From: Oscillibacter sp. 1-3
Lineage (GTDB): Bacteria; Bacillota; Clostridia; Oscillospirales; Oscillospiraceae
DNA length: 64,000 nucleotides
Assembly (NCBI RefSeq): GCF_000403435.2
Contig: NZ_KE159707.1
Coordinates: forward strand, 421,607 to 485,606
Direction of reading: 5' to 3'
Of this stretch, positions 7,588 to 15,306 are shown in pieces. The notes under the pieces were generated by a model that saw only the letters and a list, made by a program, of their open reading frames with translations, was not told the origin of the DNA and did not search any database. Position 1 is the first letter of the stretch, and every line of letters starts with the position of its first letter. A program made the position numbers and the translations under genes.

Positions 7588-7696
7588 CTTCCTGGGAGGG
7601 CTGTCAGAGTTGACGGCCCTCCCATTTTACCCTCTGAAAAAATATTTTGAGATTTTTTTATTTTCTACCCCTACACCCCCCTCTTTTAAGTGCATT

Positions 7697-8224
7697 AGGT
7701 GAAAGGCGATGGAAAGCCCTTCACCTGTTCCTCGTTTGTGCGGCGAATGGGTTTGACCTTTGACAACTTCATACCCATTCATCAAGCACATTCCTATTGC
7801 CGTGAGCCACTTTTGCCGCCGCGCCAGGATGTGCCGGACAGGACAGAGGGATGCCACAGTATTATTTCGTCCACGGTCTGTTATCCGGCACGGAGCGAGT
7901 ACCAGCGGCCATGAAATACCGGGCGGCTCCCGGTACGGCCACGACCGGCAATAGGGCCAACGATACTCCTGTTCAGTCACAGTCCGAGCGTGAAAGTGTT
8001 TCCAGCACTATGCCGTCGCAGGCAATGAGAGCAGCCGCATGAGAACCATGCGGGGGTGAAATTCCCGTGGAGCTGGTCGCCGCCAGCCGCTTGATGACTT
8101 CCCATAGCGGGCCGGGGTGTCGCGGACAAATAGGCTTGCTTTGATATAAGCCGGACAGCGGGACAGGTTTATGGAAACGGGAGCGTTTATGCTCCACCAA
8201 CCTTGATATGTCATGCTGTCCGGC
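7697..8224 (+). ncRNA. Putative large structured RNA, copy A
   Basis: This 500-nt region has no convincing ORF but aligns in blocks with 17,050-17,567. Block 1 (7760-7791) is 27/32 identical to 17094-17125. GAGCCAC follows (7804). Helices seen include TACCGGG/CCCGGTA (7917-7935), CCGCAT/ATGCGG around GAGAACC (8035-8053), GGG/CCC around TGAAATT (8054-8066), GCTGG/CCAGC (8072-8087) and the closing stem GCCGGACAGC/GCTGTCCGGC (8150-8224). In copy B several helices change bases but keep pairing. Folded single-stranded DNA (an oriT-like site) is an alternative. Confidence 0.6.
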
Positions 8225-8232
8225 CCCTACAT

Positions 8233-8257
8233 AGGCGGCGCAGGCCGCCTAATTTTT
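8233..8257 (+). terminator. Short hairpin with U-run between the RNA and the PemK gene
   Basis: AGGCGGC (8233-8239), a GCAG loop and GCCGCCT (8244-8250) are followed by AATTTTT. The stem is 7 bp, so it would be a leaky terminator placed directly before the ribosome site of the next gene. Confidence 0.5.
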
Positions 8258-8274
8258 ATAGGAGGTCAAACACC

Positions 8275-8808
8275 ATGAGCAGGACATATTTACGCGGCGA
8301 CCTGTATTACGCCGACCTGGGCCACGGGATCGGTTCGGAGCAGAAGGGCACCCGGCCCGTCGTTATCATCCAGAACAACGTGGGCAACAAGTATAGCCCC
8401 ACCGTTATCATCGCCGCCATCACCAGCAAGGCCAACATCAAGGCCAAACTGCCCACCCACTACTACCTGGACGCTGGGAACGGGCTGACCCAGCCCTCTC
8501 TTGTCCTGTTGGAGCAAATTCGCACCGTGGACAAGCGGCGGCTGTCCGGCTACATCGGCAGGCTGGACGAGAAACATATCCGGGGCATCAACCACGCCCT
8601 GGCGGTCAGCATCGGCCTGATCGAACCCGTACCCCCGAAACTGACCCTTTGCTTATGCGGCGCTTGTGCTGACGCTTTTCGCGGCACAGGCGCTTTTGCT
8701 TTGCGGGAGGCCACGCCGGGACAGGCTGAAAAGGAGGTCTGCGTCTACTGCGGTCAGCGCCCCGGCGTGGAGTATGTGGTCACGCCGAAAGGAGGGGCGG
8801 GTGTATGA
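8275..8808 (+). CDS. PemK/MazF-like toxin with C-terminal zinc-ribbon extension
   Basis: 177 residues. The first 115 match the PemK/MazF fold: [36 protein letters not shown] and [11 protein letters not shown]. Family members are mRNA endoribonucleases. The C-terminal 55 residues add CLCGAC and, after a gap, CVYCG: two CxxC pairs of a zinc ribbon that normal MazF proteins (about 115 residues) lack. There is no antitoxin-like ORF upstream; a 600-bp structured non-coding region is there instead. The start is set by TAGGAGG. The stop overlaps the excisionase start (ATGA). Confidence 0.85.
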   Translation: MSRTYLRGDLYYADLGHGIGSEQKGTRPVVIIQNNVGNKYSPTVIIAAITSKANIKAKLPTHYYLDAGNGLTQPSLVLLEQIRTVDKRRLSGYIGRLDEKHIRGINHALAVSIGLIEPVPPKLTLCLCGACADAFRGTGAFALREATPGQAEKEVCVYCGQRPGVEYVVTPKGGAGV

Positions 8809-9008
8809 GTTATCCTGACGTGCCCATTTGGGAGAAGTACACCCTGACCATCGAGGAAGCGGCCAAGTATTTCCGCATCGGGGAAAAGAAGCTGCGGAAA
8901 CTGGCGGAGGAAAACCCGGACGCCAACTGGCTGATTATGAACGGCAACCGCATCCAGATCAAGCGCAGGCAGTTTGAAAAAGTCATCGACTCCCTGGATG
9001 TGATCTGA
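8805..9008 (+). CDS. Tn916-type excisionase
   Basis: 67 residues. The N-terminus has [27 protein letters not shown], the winged-helix pattern of Tn916 Xis proteins. It directs integrase toward excision by bending the attachment-site DNA. It is translationally coupled to the PemK-like gene by a 4-bp overlap and lies 87 bp before the integrase. Confidence 0.85.
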   Translation: MSYPDVPIWEKYTLTIEEAAKYFRIGEKKLRKLAEENPDANWLIMNGNRIQIKRRQFEKVIDSLDVI

Positions 9009-9095
9009 TCGCAGATTTGTATTGAGCCGGAAATATGATAGAATATAGTCAAGTCGTATCAAGGCTCGTTCCAGTTTTGGAAAGGAGTTTTACCA

Positions 9096-10283
9096 ATGGC
9101 GGAGAAACGACGTGACAATAAAGGCCGCATTTTAAGAACTGGAGAGAGCCAGCGAAAAGACGGGAGATACGCATATAAGTACACGGACAGCACCGGCAAG
9201 CCCCAATTCATCTATGCCTGGAAGCTGGTAGCCACGGACAAGACCCCGGCTGGCAAGCGGGACGATATTTCCCTGCGGGAGAAAGAAAAGGAGATCAACC
9301 GGGATATTGCGGACGGCATCGACACCGTGGGCAAAAAAATGACCGTCTGCCAGCTCTACGCCAAGCAGAACAGTCAGCGGGCGGATGTGAAGCGGGGCAC
9401 CAAGAAACAGCGGGAGTACCTGATGGGCCTCCTGCGGGACGACCCTCTCGGCGGGAAAAGCATCGACGCGGTGAAGCCCTCCGACGCCAAGGAGTGGGCC
9501 ATCCGTATGAGGGAAAAGGGCTTTAGCTTCCAGTCCATCAGCAACTACAAGCGTTCCCTCCGGGCCGCATTCTTCATCGCCATCGAGGACGATTGTGTTC
9601 GTAAGAACCCGTTCAGCTTTGCCCTGAACAAAGTCCTGGAGGACGACAGGGGCGAGAAAACCGTGCTGACGCCGGAACAGGAGGTAAGCCTGATCGACTT
9701 CGCGCAGAATGACCCGGTATATCAGAAGTACGCCGACGAGCTTATCATCCTGCTGGGAACCGGGCTTCGTATTTCCGAGTTTTGTGGGCTGACCACGAAT
9801 CTTGACTTTAGGAACCGGCTGATCCGGGTAGACCACCAGCTTTTGCGGGACAGCAAGAACGGCTACTACATCGAAACGCCCAAGACCAAGAGCGGCTATC
9901 GGGAAATCCCCATGAGTGAGCCGGTCTACCGGGCGTTGAAGCGGGTGCTGAAGAACCGGGGAAAGAAAACCACCATCACGGTGGACGGCTATACCAACTT
10001 CCTGTTTCTCAAAAAGGATGGGACGCCGAAAGTGGGCGTGAACTATAACGCCGTGATTAAGGGCCTTGTGAGGAAATATAACAAGCAGCACAAGGAGCAG
10101 TTGCCCAACATCACACCGCACTCCCTCCGGCACACGTTCTGTACCCGTATGGCAAACGCCGGTATGAACCCCAAGGCGTTACAGTACATCATGGGCCATG
10201 CCAACATCACCATGACGCTGGACTATTACACCCATGTTGACGCCTGTTCCGTAAAGGCGGAGATGGAGCGGCTGGCTGCGTAG
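9096..10283 (+). CDS. Tn916-family tyrosine integrase
   Basis: 395 residues, usual for this family. It has an N-terminal arm-binding domain (DNKGRILRTGESQRKDGRYAYKY), a central core-binding domain and the C-terminal catalytic domain. The catalytic residues are all visible: Arg in GTGLRISE, Lys in PKTKSGYR, HSLRH, MGHANIT and the nucleophile Tyr in LDYYTHV. It catalyses integration and, with Xis, excision. The ribosome site is AAAGGAG. Confidence 0.92.
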   Translation: MAEKRRDNKGRILRTGESQRKDGRYAYKYTDSTGKPQFIYAWKLVATDKTPAGKRDDISLREKEKEINRDIADGIDTVGKKMTVCQLYAKQNSQRADVKRGTKKQREYLMGLLRDDPLGGKSIDAVKPSDAKEWAIRMREKGFSFQSISNYKRSLRAAFFIAIEDDCVRKNPFSFALNKVLEDDRGEKTVLTPEQEVSLIDFAQNDPVYQKYADELIILLGTGLRISEFCGLTTNLDFRNRLIRVDHQLLRDSKNGYYIETPKTKSGYREIPMSEPVYRALKRVLKNRGKKTTITVDGYTNFLFLKKDGTPKVGVNYNAVIKGLVRKYNKQHKEQLPNITPHSLRHTFCTRMANAGMNPKALQYIMGHANITMTLDYYTHVDACSVKAEMERLAA

Positions 10284-10288
10284 TGAGT

Positions 10289-10330
10289 AGTAAAGTAGTA
10301 AAAAGAAAGCGGCAGGCCGCTTTTACTACT
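10289..10330 (+). terminator. Integrase terminator
   Basis: AGTAGTAAA and AAGCGG on the left pair with CCGCTT and TTTACTACT on the right around AGG: a palindrome immediately after the integrase stop. Confidence 0.6.
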
Positions 10331-10440
10331 TCCGTACTACGTTTCAGCGCAAAGTCACGCCGGGATACGCCGAGATATGCGAATAACTCTCCCAAACGGC
10401 AAATGGCGGAAACGCCTGAAAATCAAGGCTTTGCCACCAT

Positions 10441-11127
10441 TTGCCGAGTTACATAAGGTTAGGGCTGGAAATTGCAAAATGTTTCATTCAATACTTAACT
10501 TTGAATGAAAAACGTCTTAAACGATTTCAACATCAGTTAGAAACATTGCCACCTGACAACGCATTAGGTAGACAGAATTGTGTAGCTTTCATAGCGAACC
10601 TTTATTGGAGCAGGATATGTGCTTTATATTCTTCTGGCGCTCGTATAACGGAAATTGCGGAAATATATCCGCAGTATATAAAATATCTTGTCCAAAGCGG
10701 TAAACCGCATGAGGGGTATTTTGATGTTATTGATGCTGTTTCACTTTGTGTTTTATTAAAAGCAAAAGAATGTTTGCCTGACTTGAAAATAATTCTGCAA
10801 CAAACAGATATGCGTGACAAATTATCTGATACTCTGCTGTCTAATTTAGATGTCACTTGGGATGTAACAGAATTGGATTTGCGTTGTGGTTGGTTTTCCG
10901 ATTTTCAAAAATGCACAATTACGGACAGGGAGAAATTTCTGAAAACCTATATTTCAAAGAAATGGTATCGGGCGCATAAAGATGCGTCCTGGTACAATAG
11001 CCATAAATCTACTGCAAACATTTATGTCGGCTATTGGAGCTTTGATGTTGCCGCCGTTGCGAAAATATACAATGTGCCTGACAGCAAAGACTGGCCGTAC
11101 TATCCCTACGATTTAGTACACTATTGA
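10441..11127 (+). CDS. PoNi-type immunity protein (DUF1910/DUF1911), 5' end uncertain
   Basis: The C-terminal YWSFDVAAVAKIYNV...YPYDLVHY is the hallmark of DUF1911, and the N-terminal helical half (EKRLKRFQHQLETL...) fits DUF1910. This pair forms the PoNi family, which neutralises PoNe DNase effectors. No cognate toxin is present, so it is an orphan immunity gene. The first codons are doubtful: the frame opens from 10420, TTG at 10441 has no clear ribosome site, and the gene begins right at the edge of element A, so the 5' end may have been cut off. It is AT-rich compared with its neighbours. Confidence 0.75.
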   Translation: MPSYIRLGLEIAKCFIQYLTLNEKRLKRFQHQLETLPPDNALGRQNCVAFIANLYWSRICALYSSGARITEIAEIYPQYIKYLVQSGKPHEGYFDVIDAVSLCVLLKAKECLPDLKIILQQTDMRDKLSDTLLSNLDVTWDVTELDLRCGWFSDFQKCTITDREKFLKTYISKKWYRAHKDASWYNSHKSTANIYVGYWSFDVAAVAKIYNVPDSKDWPYYPYDLVHY

Positions 11128-11170
11128 CCCCCTACAATGCCCAACGAGGCCGGGGCAGGATAGTCCCCCT

Positions 11171-11258
11171 CCCGGCCTCGCTCCGCAAGCCCGTTACTCT
11201 TGCGCCGCGCTCCCGTCTGCGCCGCCCTCCTGCGCTGTGTGGGCGGTTTTGGCGGCGG
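11171..11258. repeat. Direct repeat R1, copy 1
   Basis: 88 bp with four differences from 13672-13759, same orientation. Copy 2 overlaps the 3' end of the mobilisation-gene remnant at 13695, so this copy is a detached piece of that gene's tail. The two copies bracket the DUF5104 gene, the Imm-like gene and the unknown minus-strand gene. Confidence 0.85.
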
Positions 11259-11265
11259 TTGCAAC

Positions 11266-11300
11266 GAAAAACGCTCCCGCCGATTTTGGCAGGAGCGAGG
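11266..11300. repeat. Cassette repeat R3, copy 1 (imperfect hairpin)
   Basis: GAAAAACGCTCC...GGAGCGAGG, with CGCTCC and GGAGCG as arms. A near copy lies at 12477-12510. Each copy sits 55-90 bp before a plus-strand gene. Confidence 0.75.
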
Positions 11301-11388
11301 CTAATGTTTGAAATTGTTTGATGGATGATAGTGGAAAAATAACGGCTGTTGTGGTAAACTTGACACAAATAACGGTGGGGGAAACCTT

Positions 11389-12381
11389 ATGTCAAAGTTC
11401 AAGAAATTGTTGGGGATATTTTTTCCTATGGTTCTTTGTGTACTGCTCTGTGGCTGTCAAGCCCTTTTTCCGAGAGAGCATACGGAGTTAATCGAGGACG
11501 GGGAATACAAACCTTTCAATGTTCCTCGGACGACAATGGAAAAGCTGATGGAATTGGTGGAGACGGAAAATGTTGATTACATTTATGAGGTGTTTTCTCC
11601 GGCTGTACGGGAAAATGTAGAGGGCCTTTACAAGCAAATTCAAGAGTTTATTCGCTTTGTAGAAGAAAATGTAACCGCTTGGGATTTTTCGTCGGGAACC
11701 GGCAAAGGGGATCGGAGTAGCGGTGTTGTCACTATGACACGGGCCTCGTTCTATACATTCAACACAGACAGCGGAATCTATCGGTGCGACATCGGCGATG
11801 TGCTTAAAAGTACAGTACAGCCGGATTTAGTAGGTTTTTCTGATATAACGGTTTACCCGGAAGAACTGTCTTGGGAATATGCACCCCAAAAGCCATTGGG
11901 CATTTACATTGTGTACCGAGTAGGCGACCAACCGTCCGATTGTTCCATTGAGCCAACAGCCTTAGAAACTCTGATGGATTTTTCACGGACAGAAAACAAG
12001 GATGGCATTTACGAAATGTTTTCCCTGACAGCAAAGAGAAGTGCAGAGGGATTACAAGAAAAAGCAGCAGAACTGTCAAGTTTCTTGAGTGAGCAGGTTA
12101 TTTCCTGGGAGTCCTACACATGGACGCAGAACGTGGAGGACTTCAATCATAGCGCGGCCACGACACGGGAAATGTTTTTCTATCTGCATATGGACAACGG
12201 GCTGTACCGATGCGACATTCGAGAGGTACTGGAAAGCACCAATCAAGCAGATGTAGGTATTTCCAGCATTTCGATTTTTCCAGCCCTGTATCCCGGTGAA
12301 GAGCCATCATTTGAAGATGAGGTATATCGAGGATACTGCACTTGGGGTCGGGAGAATATGGGCATATCTATGTTTCAGTAG
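11389..12381 (+). CDS. Lipoprotein with two DUF5104-like repeats
   Basis: 330 residues. It has a signal peptide with lipobox LLCGC (Cys near residue 23), so it is probably membrane-anchored and faces outward. Two homologous halves are visible: residues about 48-160 (TMEKLMELVETENVDYIYEVFS...) and about 188-300 (ALETLMDFSRTENKDGIYEMFS...), each ending in YRCDI..VL.S. This looks like internal duplication of a DUF5104-type domain. The function is unknown; its place between the PoNi and Imm-like genes suggests an immunity or surface-protection role (inference). Confidence 0.75.
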   Translation: MSKFKKLLGIFFPMVLCVLLCGCQALFPREHTELIEDGEYKPFNVPRTTMEKLMELVETENVDYIYEVFSPAVRENVEGLYKQIQEFIRFVEENVTAWDFSSGTGKGDRSSGVVTMTRASFYTFNTDSGIYRCDIGDVLKSTVQPDLVGFSDITVYPEELSWEYAPQKPLGIYIVYRVGDQPSDCSIEPTALETLMDFSRTENKDGIYEMFSLTAKRSAEGLQEKAAELSSFLSEQVISWESYTWTQNVEDFNHSAATTREMFFYLHMDNGLYRCDIREVLESTNQADVGISSISIFPALYPGEEPSFEDEVYRGYCTWGRENMGISMFQ

Positions 12382-12441
12382 CCGGAAACGGTGATGCCGG
12401 TGCTGCCCATGCGTACCTCGGTCACGCAGGACGGACGGCGG
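12379..12441. repeat. Cassette repeat R2, copy 1 (begins at the stop codon)
   Basis: 63 bp starting exactly at the TAG stop of the preceding gene; about 87% identical to 13111-13173, which also starts exactly at a TAG stop. Read on the minus strand it could encode an MTEVRMGNTG-like start resembling aldo/keto reductases, so it may derive from the 5' end of such a gene. Confidence 0.8.
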
Positions 12442-12476
12442 TGCTGGTGGTGTCCGTCATACGCTCCCATTTCCAT

Positions 12477-12510
12477 GAAAAACGCTCCTGTCAGTTTGAC
12501 GGGAGCGAGG
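12477..12510. repeat. Cassette repeat R3, copy 2
   Basis: GAAAAACGCTCC...GGGAGCGAGG, a near copy of 11266-11300 with compensating changes in the arms. It lies 55 bp before the start of the next gene. Confidence 0.75.
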
Positions 12511-12564
12511 TTGATATGGTAAACTTTTCAAAAGGCTTTGATAGAAAATCTATCGGAGGTCACT

Positions 12565-13113
12565 ATGAAAAATTTAGAAAGAGCTTGGAAAAAACTCTCT
12601 TTGACCGGGAGATTTTGCTACCTGTTTATGTGTGTTGAAACATACCTTGTCACTCGTTTTCCCGAACGAGATTGGACACCAGTGGCAAAGCGTTGTTGGC
12701 AGTGGACAGAAGATTATTGGGACAAGGGCTGGGACATCTATTCTGCTGTCATTCCCGAATTTCTTTTTGAGTTTGAGGGCTATGAAAAGACAAATGCAGG
12801 AAACTATAATGGGACGCTTTCCGAAAAAGACTATCAAGAATTGACAGCCTTGTTTGCAGGTCTGACAACTGGCAACGCAGAGGATGAAATCAATCAACTC
12901 TTGATGCTGCCCATTGAATTTTGCAATACCTGCGATGGCGCAAGTCTGGATTATGCGTTTCAAGAAACGATAAGTGTCTTTCGAGATATGCAGCAGCTTT
13001 TATCTAAACATGATATTCCACTCCCAGATATAAGCAAAATCAAGCATATGTCGGCATGGAATGGCTGGGGTGGTTTTGTTGATAGTAAATATCTTTCTAT
13101 CATTTTGAAGTAG
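12565..13113 (+). CDS. Imm-like cytoplasmic protein (possibly Imm6 family)
   Basis: 182 residues, helical, no signal peptide. The N-terminus (WKKLSLTGRFCYLFMCVETY) and the acidic middle recall bacterial polymorphic-toxin immunity proteins such as Imm6, but I cannot assign the family firmly. The start at 12565 has GGAGG at 12555-12559. The stop coincides with the start of repeat R2. No toxin gene is adjacent. Confidence 0.55.
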   Translation: MKNLERAWKKLSLTGRFCYLFMCVETYLVTRFPERDWTPVAKRCWQWTEDYWDKGWDIYSAVIPEFLFEFEGYEKTNAGNYNGTLSEKDYQELTALFAGLTTGNAEDEINQLLMLPIEFCNTCDGASLDYAFQETISVFRDMQQLLSKHDIPLPDISKIKHMSAWNGWGGFVDSKYLSIILK

Positions 13114-13173
13114 CCGGAAACAGTGAGGCCGGTGTTGCCCATGCGTACCTCGGTCATGCAGTCCGGGCGGCGG
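13111..13173. repeat. Cassette repeat R2, copy 2
   Basis: Second copy of the 63-bp repeat, again beginning at the TAG stop of the preceding gene. Confidence 0.8.
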
Positions 13174-13182
13174 CATATGCAG

Positions 13183-13563
13183 CTATTCAATTATTTGAGT
13201 AAGTATCGAAGTTTCAGATGTTAGCAATTCAATAACGGTATCAATCTTATCAAATAGAATGTAATTTTTGAGCGTGTTTGTAGGACGTGTTCCAGACACT
13301 TGCTCTTCAAAATACTTCAAATAATCTGAATTTTGCACCAAGAGAATACTGCTTGGTTTTTCTTCACCATGAATAAACTTTGTAGACCGCATGATATAGG
13401 CATTTTCTATCGAGCATCTAAAATCCCATACAAAATCAAACGTCAGTTTATATTTCAAATTATTAGTATCAACGAATAGCACTTCATAGCGTTGATTTCC
13501 GCCGCATATTTTAATGATACTGTCAATTTCAATACAAAACTGACAGTTTACCAGCTTTTCCAT
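13183..13563 (-). CDS. Hypothetical protein of the immunity-type array
   Basis: 126 residues, AT-rich, no signal peptide or membrane segment. I do not recognise the family. A CQFCIEID segment lies near the N-terminus and the middle looks like a mixed alpha/beta fold (YEVLFVDTNNLKYKLTFDF). The start at 13563 follows GGAGGAG; the longer upstream frame has no ribosome site and runs into repeat R1. Low GC and position suggest the same origin as the two preceding genes. Confidence 0.6.
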   Translation of the reverse strand: MEKLVNCQFCIEIDSIIKICGGNQRYEVLFVDTNNLKYKLTFDFVWDFRCSIENAYIMRSTKFIHGEEKPSSILLVQNSDYLKYFEEQVSGTRPTNTLKNYILFDKIDTVIELLTSETSILTQIIE

Positions 13564-13671
13564 ATATTCTCCTCCGTAAAGCATTGTGACCTCATTATAG
13601 CATACACAGGAGAAGATTTCCACTGATATTGAGCAGTAACGCCCAGTGAGACCAGGGAAGTATAATCCCTC

Positions 13672-13759
13672 CCCGGCCTCGCTCCGCAAGCCCGTTACCC
13701 TTGCGCCGCACTCCCGTCTGCGCCGACCTCCTGCGCTGTCTGGGCGGTTTTGGCGGCGG
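13672..13759. repeat. Direct repeat R1, copy 2
   Basis: Partner of 11171-11258 (84/88 identical). It overlaps the 3' end of the minus-strand remnant at 13695-14024. Confidence 0.85.
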
Positions 13760-14024
13760 GCTGGGTGTTACCCCTCTCCGCCGGTTCTGCGCCCTGTGCG
13801 GGGGCTGTGGCGGTGTTCTGGGCGGTCAAGCCGTCCAGTACGCGGCGGCTGTGGTCGGTGGCGACGGTCTGCTCCACAAAGGTCTTGAACTGCTCCTCGG
13901 TCAGCGGGATGGTGTCGGGCAGCAGCTTCTCGATAAATCCCATGCGCTTGCAGAGGCGGTTCGTCCTGTCCTTGCGCTCCTGCTCTTTCTGCTCCTGGAT
14001 AAGCCGCTTTTTATCACAGAACAC
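13695..14024 (-). pseudogene. 3' remnant of a mobilisation-associated gene (DUF3847-like)
   Basis: About 109 codons. The part EQKEQERKDRTNRLCKRMGF, then EKLLPDTIPLTEEQFKTF, resembles the small DUF3847-type proteins found beside relaxase genes on conjugative transposons, followed by a low-complexity Ala/Gln-rich tail. The beginning of the domain is missing: upstream, the frame runs straight into the terminator hairpin at 14043. I read it as a truncated gene at a recombination junction. A GTG at 14024 could still start translation. Confidence 0.55.
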
Positions 14025-14042
14025 TAAGGCTCGTTGAAGTAT

Positions 14043-14075
14043 AAACCCGCCCCCACAAAAAGTGGGGGCGGGTTT
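14043..14075 (-). terminator. Terminator of the repressor/ImmA operon
   Basis: A perfect 14-bp stem, AAACCCGCCCCCAC with GTGGGGGCGGGTTT, around AAAAA, just beyond the ImmA stop. Confidence 0.75.
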
Positions 14076-14079
14076 CGTT

Positions 14080-14610
14080 TTATACCGTTACGTTCTTTAG
14101 AAAATCTGAACGGGGAATATAGGGGAGATTAAGCTGGCACCCCATGCGGTTGAGTTCGTTCAGCTTGATAAGCATTAGATTGATATTCGTCCCCATGATT
14201 GAGGAAAGTTGCACCACATCATACCCCTGGCCCATAAGCTCAAACAATTCCTCATTGTCGATCCGCAAATGGGCTGAAAAAGCATTGGCTTCGTACTCCA
14301 TCTCGTTCCGCATATCAAACAAGGTAAATTCCTGGAGGCCCATCCCGACCTTGGCCCGCTCCCTATGAAGGGCATCGTGGCCGATCTCGTGACCGCAGAC
14401 CATTTGAGTTGTGATATAGTCCATGTTGGCGTTCAGCAAGATGTGACGCTCCTTGTGCTGGTAGCTATACATCCCCAGCAATTCCTTGAAATCATCAATG
14501 TGGTGTATGTAAATGCCGATCTCATCAGCAATCCGCAGGGTGTCCCGTGTTCCGCAGCGTTTCACAAGCTCATTGGCCTTTTGATATATCGTTTCCGCTC
14601 TTTGCAGCAT
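14080..14610 (-). CDS. ImmA/IrrE-family metallopeptidase
   Basis: 176 residues. The zinc motif HEIGH is in CGHEIGHDALH (about residue 73), followed by an EYEANAFSAHL helix with the third ligand Glu. Family members such as ImmA of ICEBs1 cleave a cI-like repressor and so trigger element excision. It lies 70 bp downstream of the XRE repressor gene on the same strand, the classical ImmR-ImmA pairing. ATG at 14610 is preferred; a GTG at 14652 would add 14 residues. Confidence 0.88.
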   Translation of the reverse strand: MLQRAETIYQKANELVKRCGTRDTLRIADEIGIYIHHIDDFKELLGMYSYQHKERHILLNANMDYITTQMVCGHEIGHDALHRERAKVGMGLQEFTLFDMRNEMEYEANAFSAHLRIDNEELFELMGQGYDVVQLSSIMGTNINLMLIKLNELNRMGCQLNLPYIPRSDFLKNVTV

Positions 14611-14680
14611 AGATGTTCCACCCCCAAAAGCGCAAAGGTTCCCTTGTACCACAAATCATACACAGCTTACTGTCCCATAA

Positions 14681-15091
14681 TCAGGACTTTTTGAACTTCT
14701 TGGGGGTGTACTTCTCCACGTTCCTCGCTTTGGACTCCCAATAAATATCCTGCAAGGCTTTCATCACAGCATCTTTATCTTCTTCAGACAGTGTACCGCC
14801 AGCACACAGGCCGGAAAAGCCCTCGATCACGGCCTGGGCCTGGGACGCTCCGCGAGTGCCATACTGTTCAGCGGCGTTTACCACAAATTCTTCATCTTCG
14901 GTCAAGAGGTAGTTTGTCTTAACATTGAGGGCTTTTGCAAGGGCCGCATATGTTTCCCTTTTCCGGGGGTAGCTGTCCCCCTTTTCGTAACTGACAATAG
15001 TACGGAGCGCAACGTGAGCCGCTTCCGCAAGCTGCTTTTGGGTATAGCCCTTATTAAGCCTTGCGGTTCTTACCTTTTCAGCAAACTTCAT
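14681..15091 (-). CDS. XRE-family repressor (ImmR/cI-like)
   Basis: 136 residues. The N-terminal Cro/C1 helix-turn-helix is clear: KGYTQKQLAEAAHVALRTIVSYEKGDSYP. A C-terminal part of about 65 residues may dimerise and hold the ImmA cleavage site. GGAGGTGG precedes the ATG. It is divergent from the gene at 15307 across a region with at least five related half-sites, so it probably represses both directions. Confidence 0.88.
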   Translation of the reverse strand: MKFAEKVRTARLNKGYTQKQLAEAAHVALRTIVSYEKGDSYPRKRETYAALAKALNVKTNYLLTEDEEFVVNAAEQYGTRGASQAQAVIEGFSGLCAGGTLSEEDKDAVMKALQDIYWESKARNVEKYTPKKFKKS

Positions 15092-15107
15092 CGTACCACC
15101 TCCATCA

Positions 15108-15209
15108 AGTGTGCAACTAACTTCACATTCCCTATTGACATATGCAACTCACCAGCCTATAATATGGATGTGCGGTTGACCTGCACATATAGTACAACAA
15201 GTTGCACAC
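15108..15209. promoter_or_regulatory. Divergent control region with repeated TGTGCAACT sites
   Basis: Half-sites: TGTGCAACT (15110-15118), TATGCAACT (15141-15149), TGTGCGGTT (15169-15177), and on the minus strand TGTGCAGGT (15179-15187) and TGTGCAACT (15200-15208). A consensus promoter, TTGACA (15135-15140), 17 bp, TATAAT (15158-15163), reads toward 15307 and is overlapped by the second site. Confidence 0.75.
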
Positions 15210-15306
15210 CGTGTCAAGGGGGCGATGCCTTTTTTTGTCGAAAATCGTTTTGCGGATATGAACAGTGGAAATCGGTCTATGGGCGCAGAATAGGAGGCAC
15301 CTAAAA

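Larger units (their letters stand above)
1..10433. mobile_element. Right-hand part of integrative element A
   Basis: The distal end has the order typical of Firmicutes integrative and conjugative elements: sigma-like regulator, PemK-like gene, Tn916-type excisionase, Tn916-type integrase. No conjugation genes are inside the window, so the rest would lie to the left. The right boundary is placed just after the integrase terminator; no duplicated att core was found, so it is approximate. Bases 1-6,650 are assigned as cargo by position only. Confidence 0.5.

Noticed and set aside
7627..8200. Several short ORFs on both strands in the 7588-8274 gap
   Set aside because: None is conserved as protein in the corresponding region of element B; conservation follows paired bases and not codons.
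10300..10440. Second copy of the rpsI tail marking the end of element A
   Set aside because: No KKYGLKAARRAPQ-type sequence occurs there, so element A must use another target or its end lies elsewhere.
12379..13173. Repeat R2 as a real aldo/keto reductase gene start
   Set aside because: Only about 15 codons resemble the N-terminus and the frame then enters the antisense of other genes; treated as a repeat.
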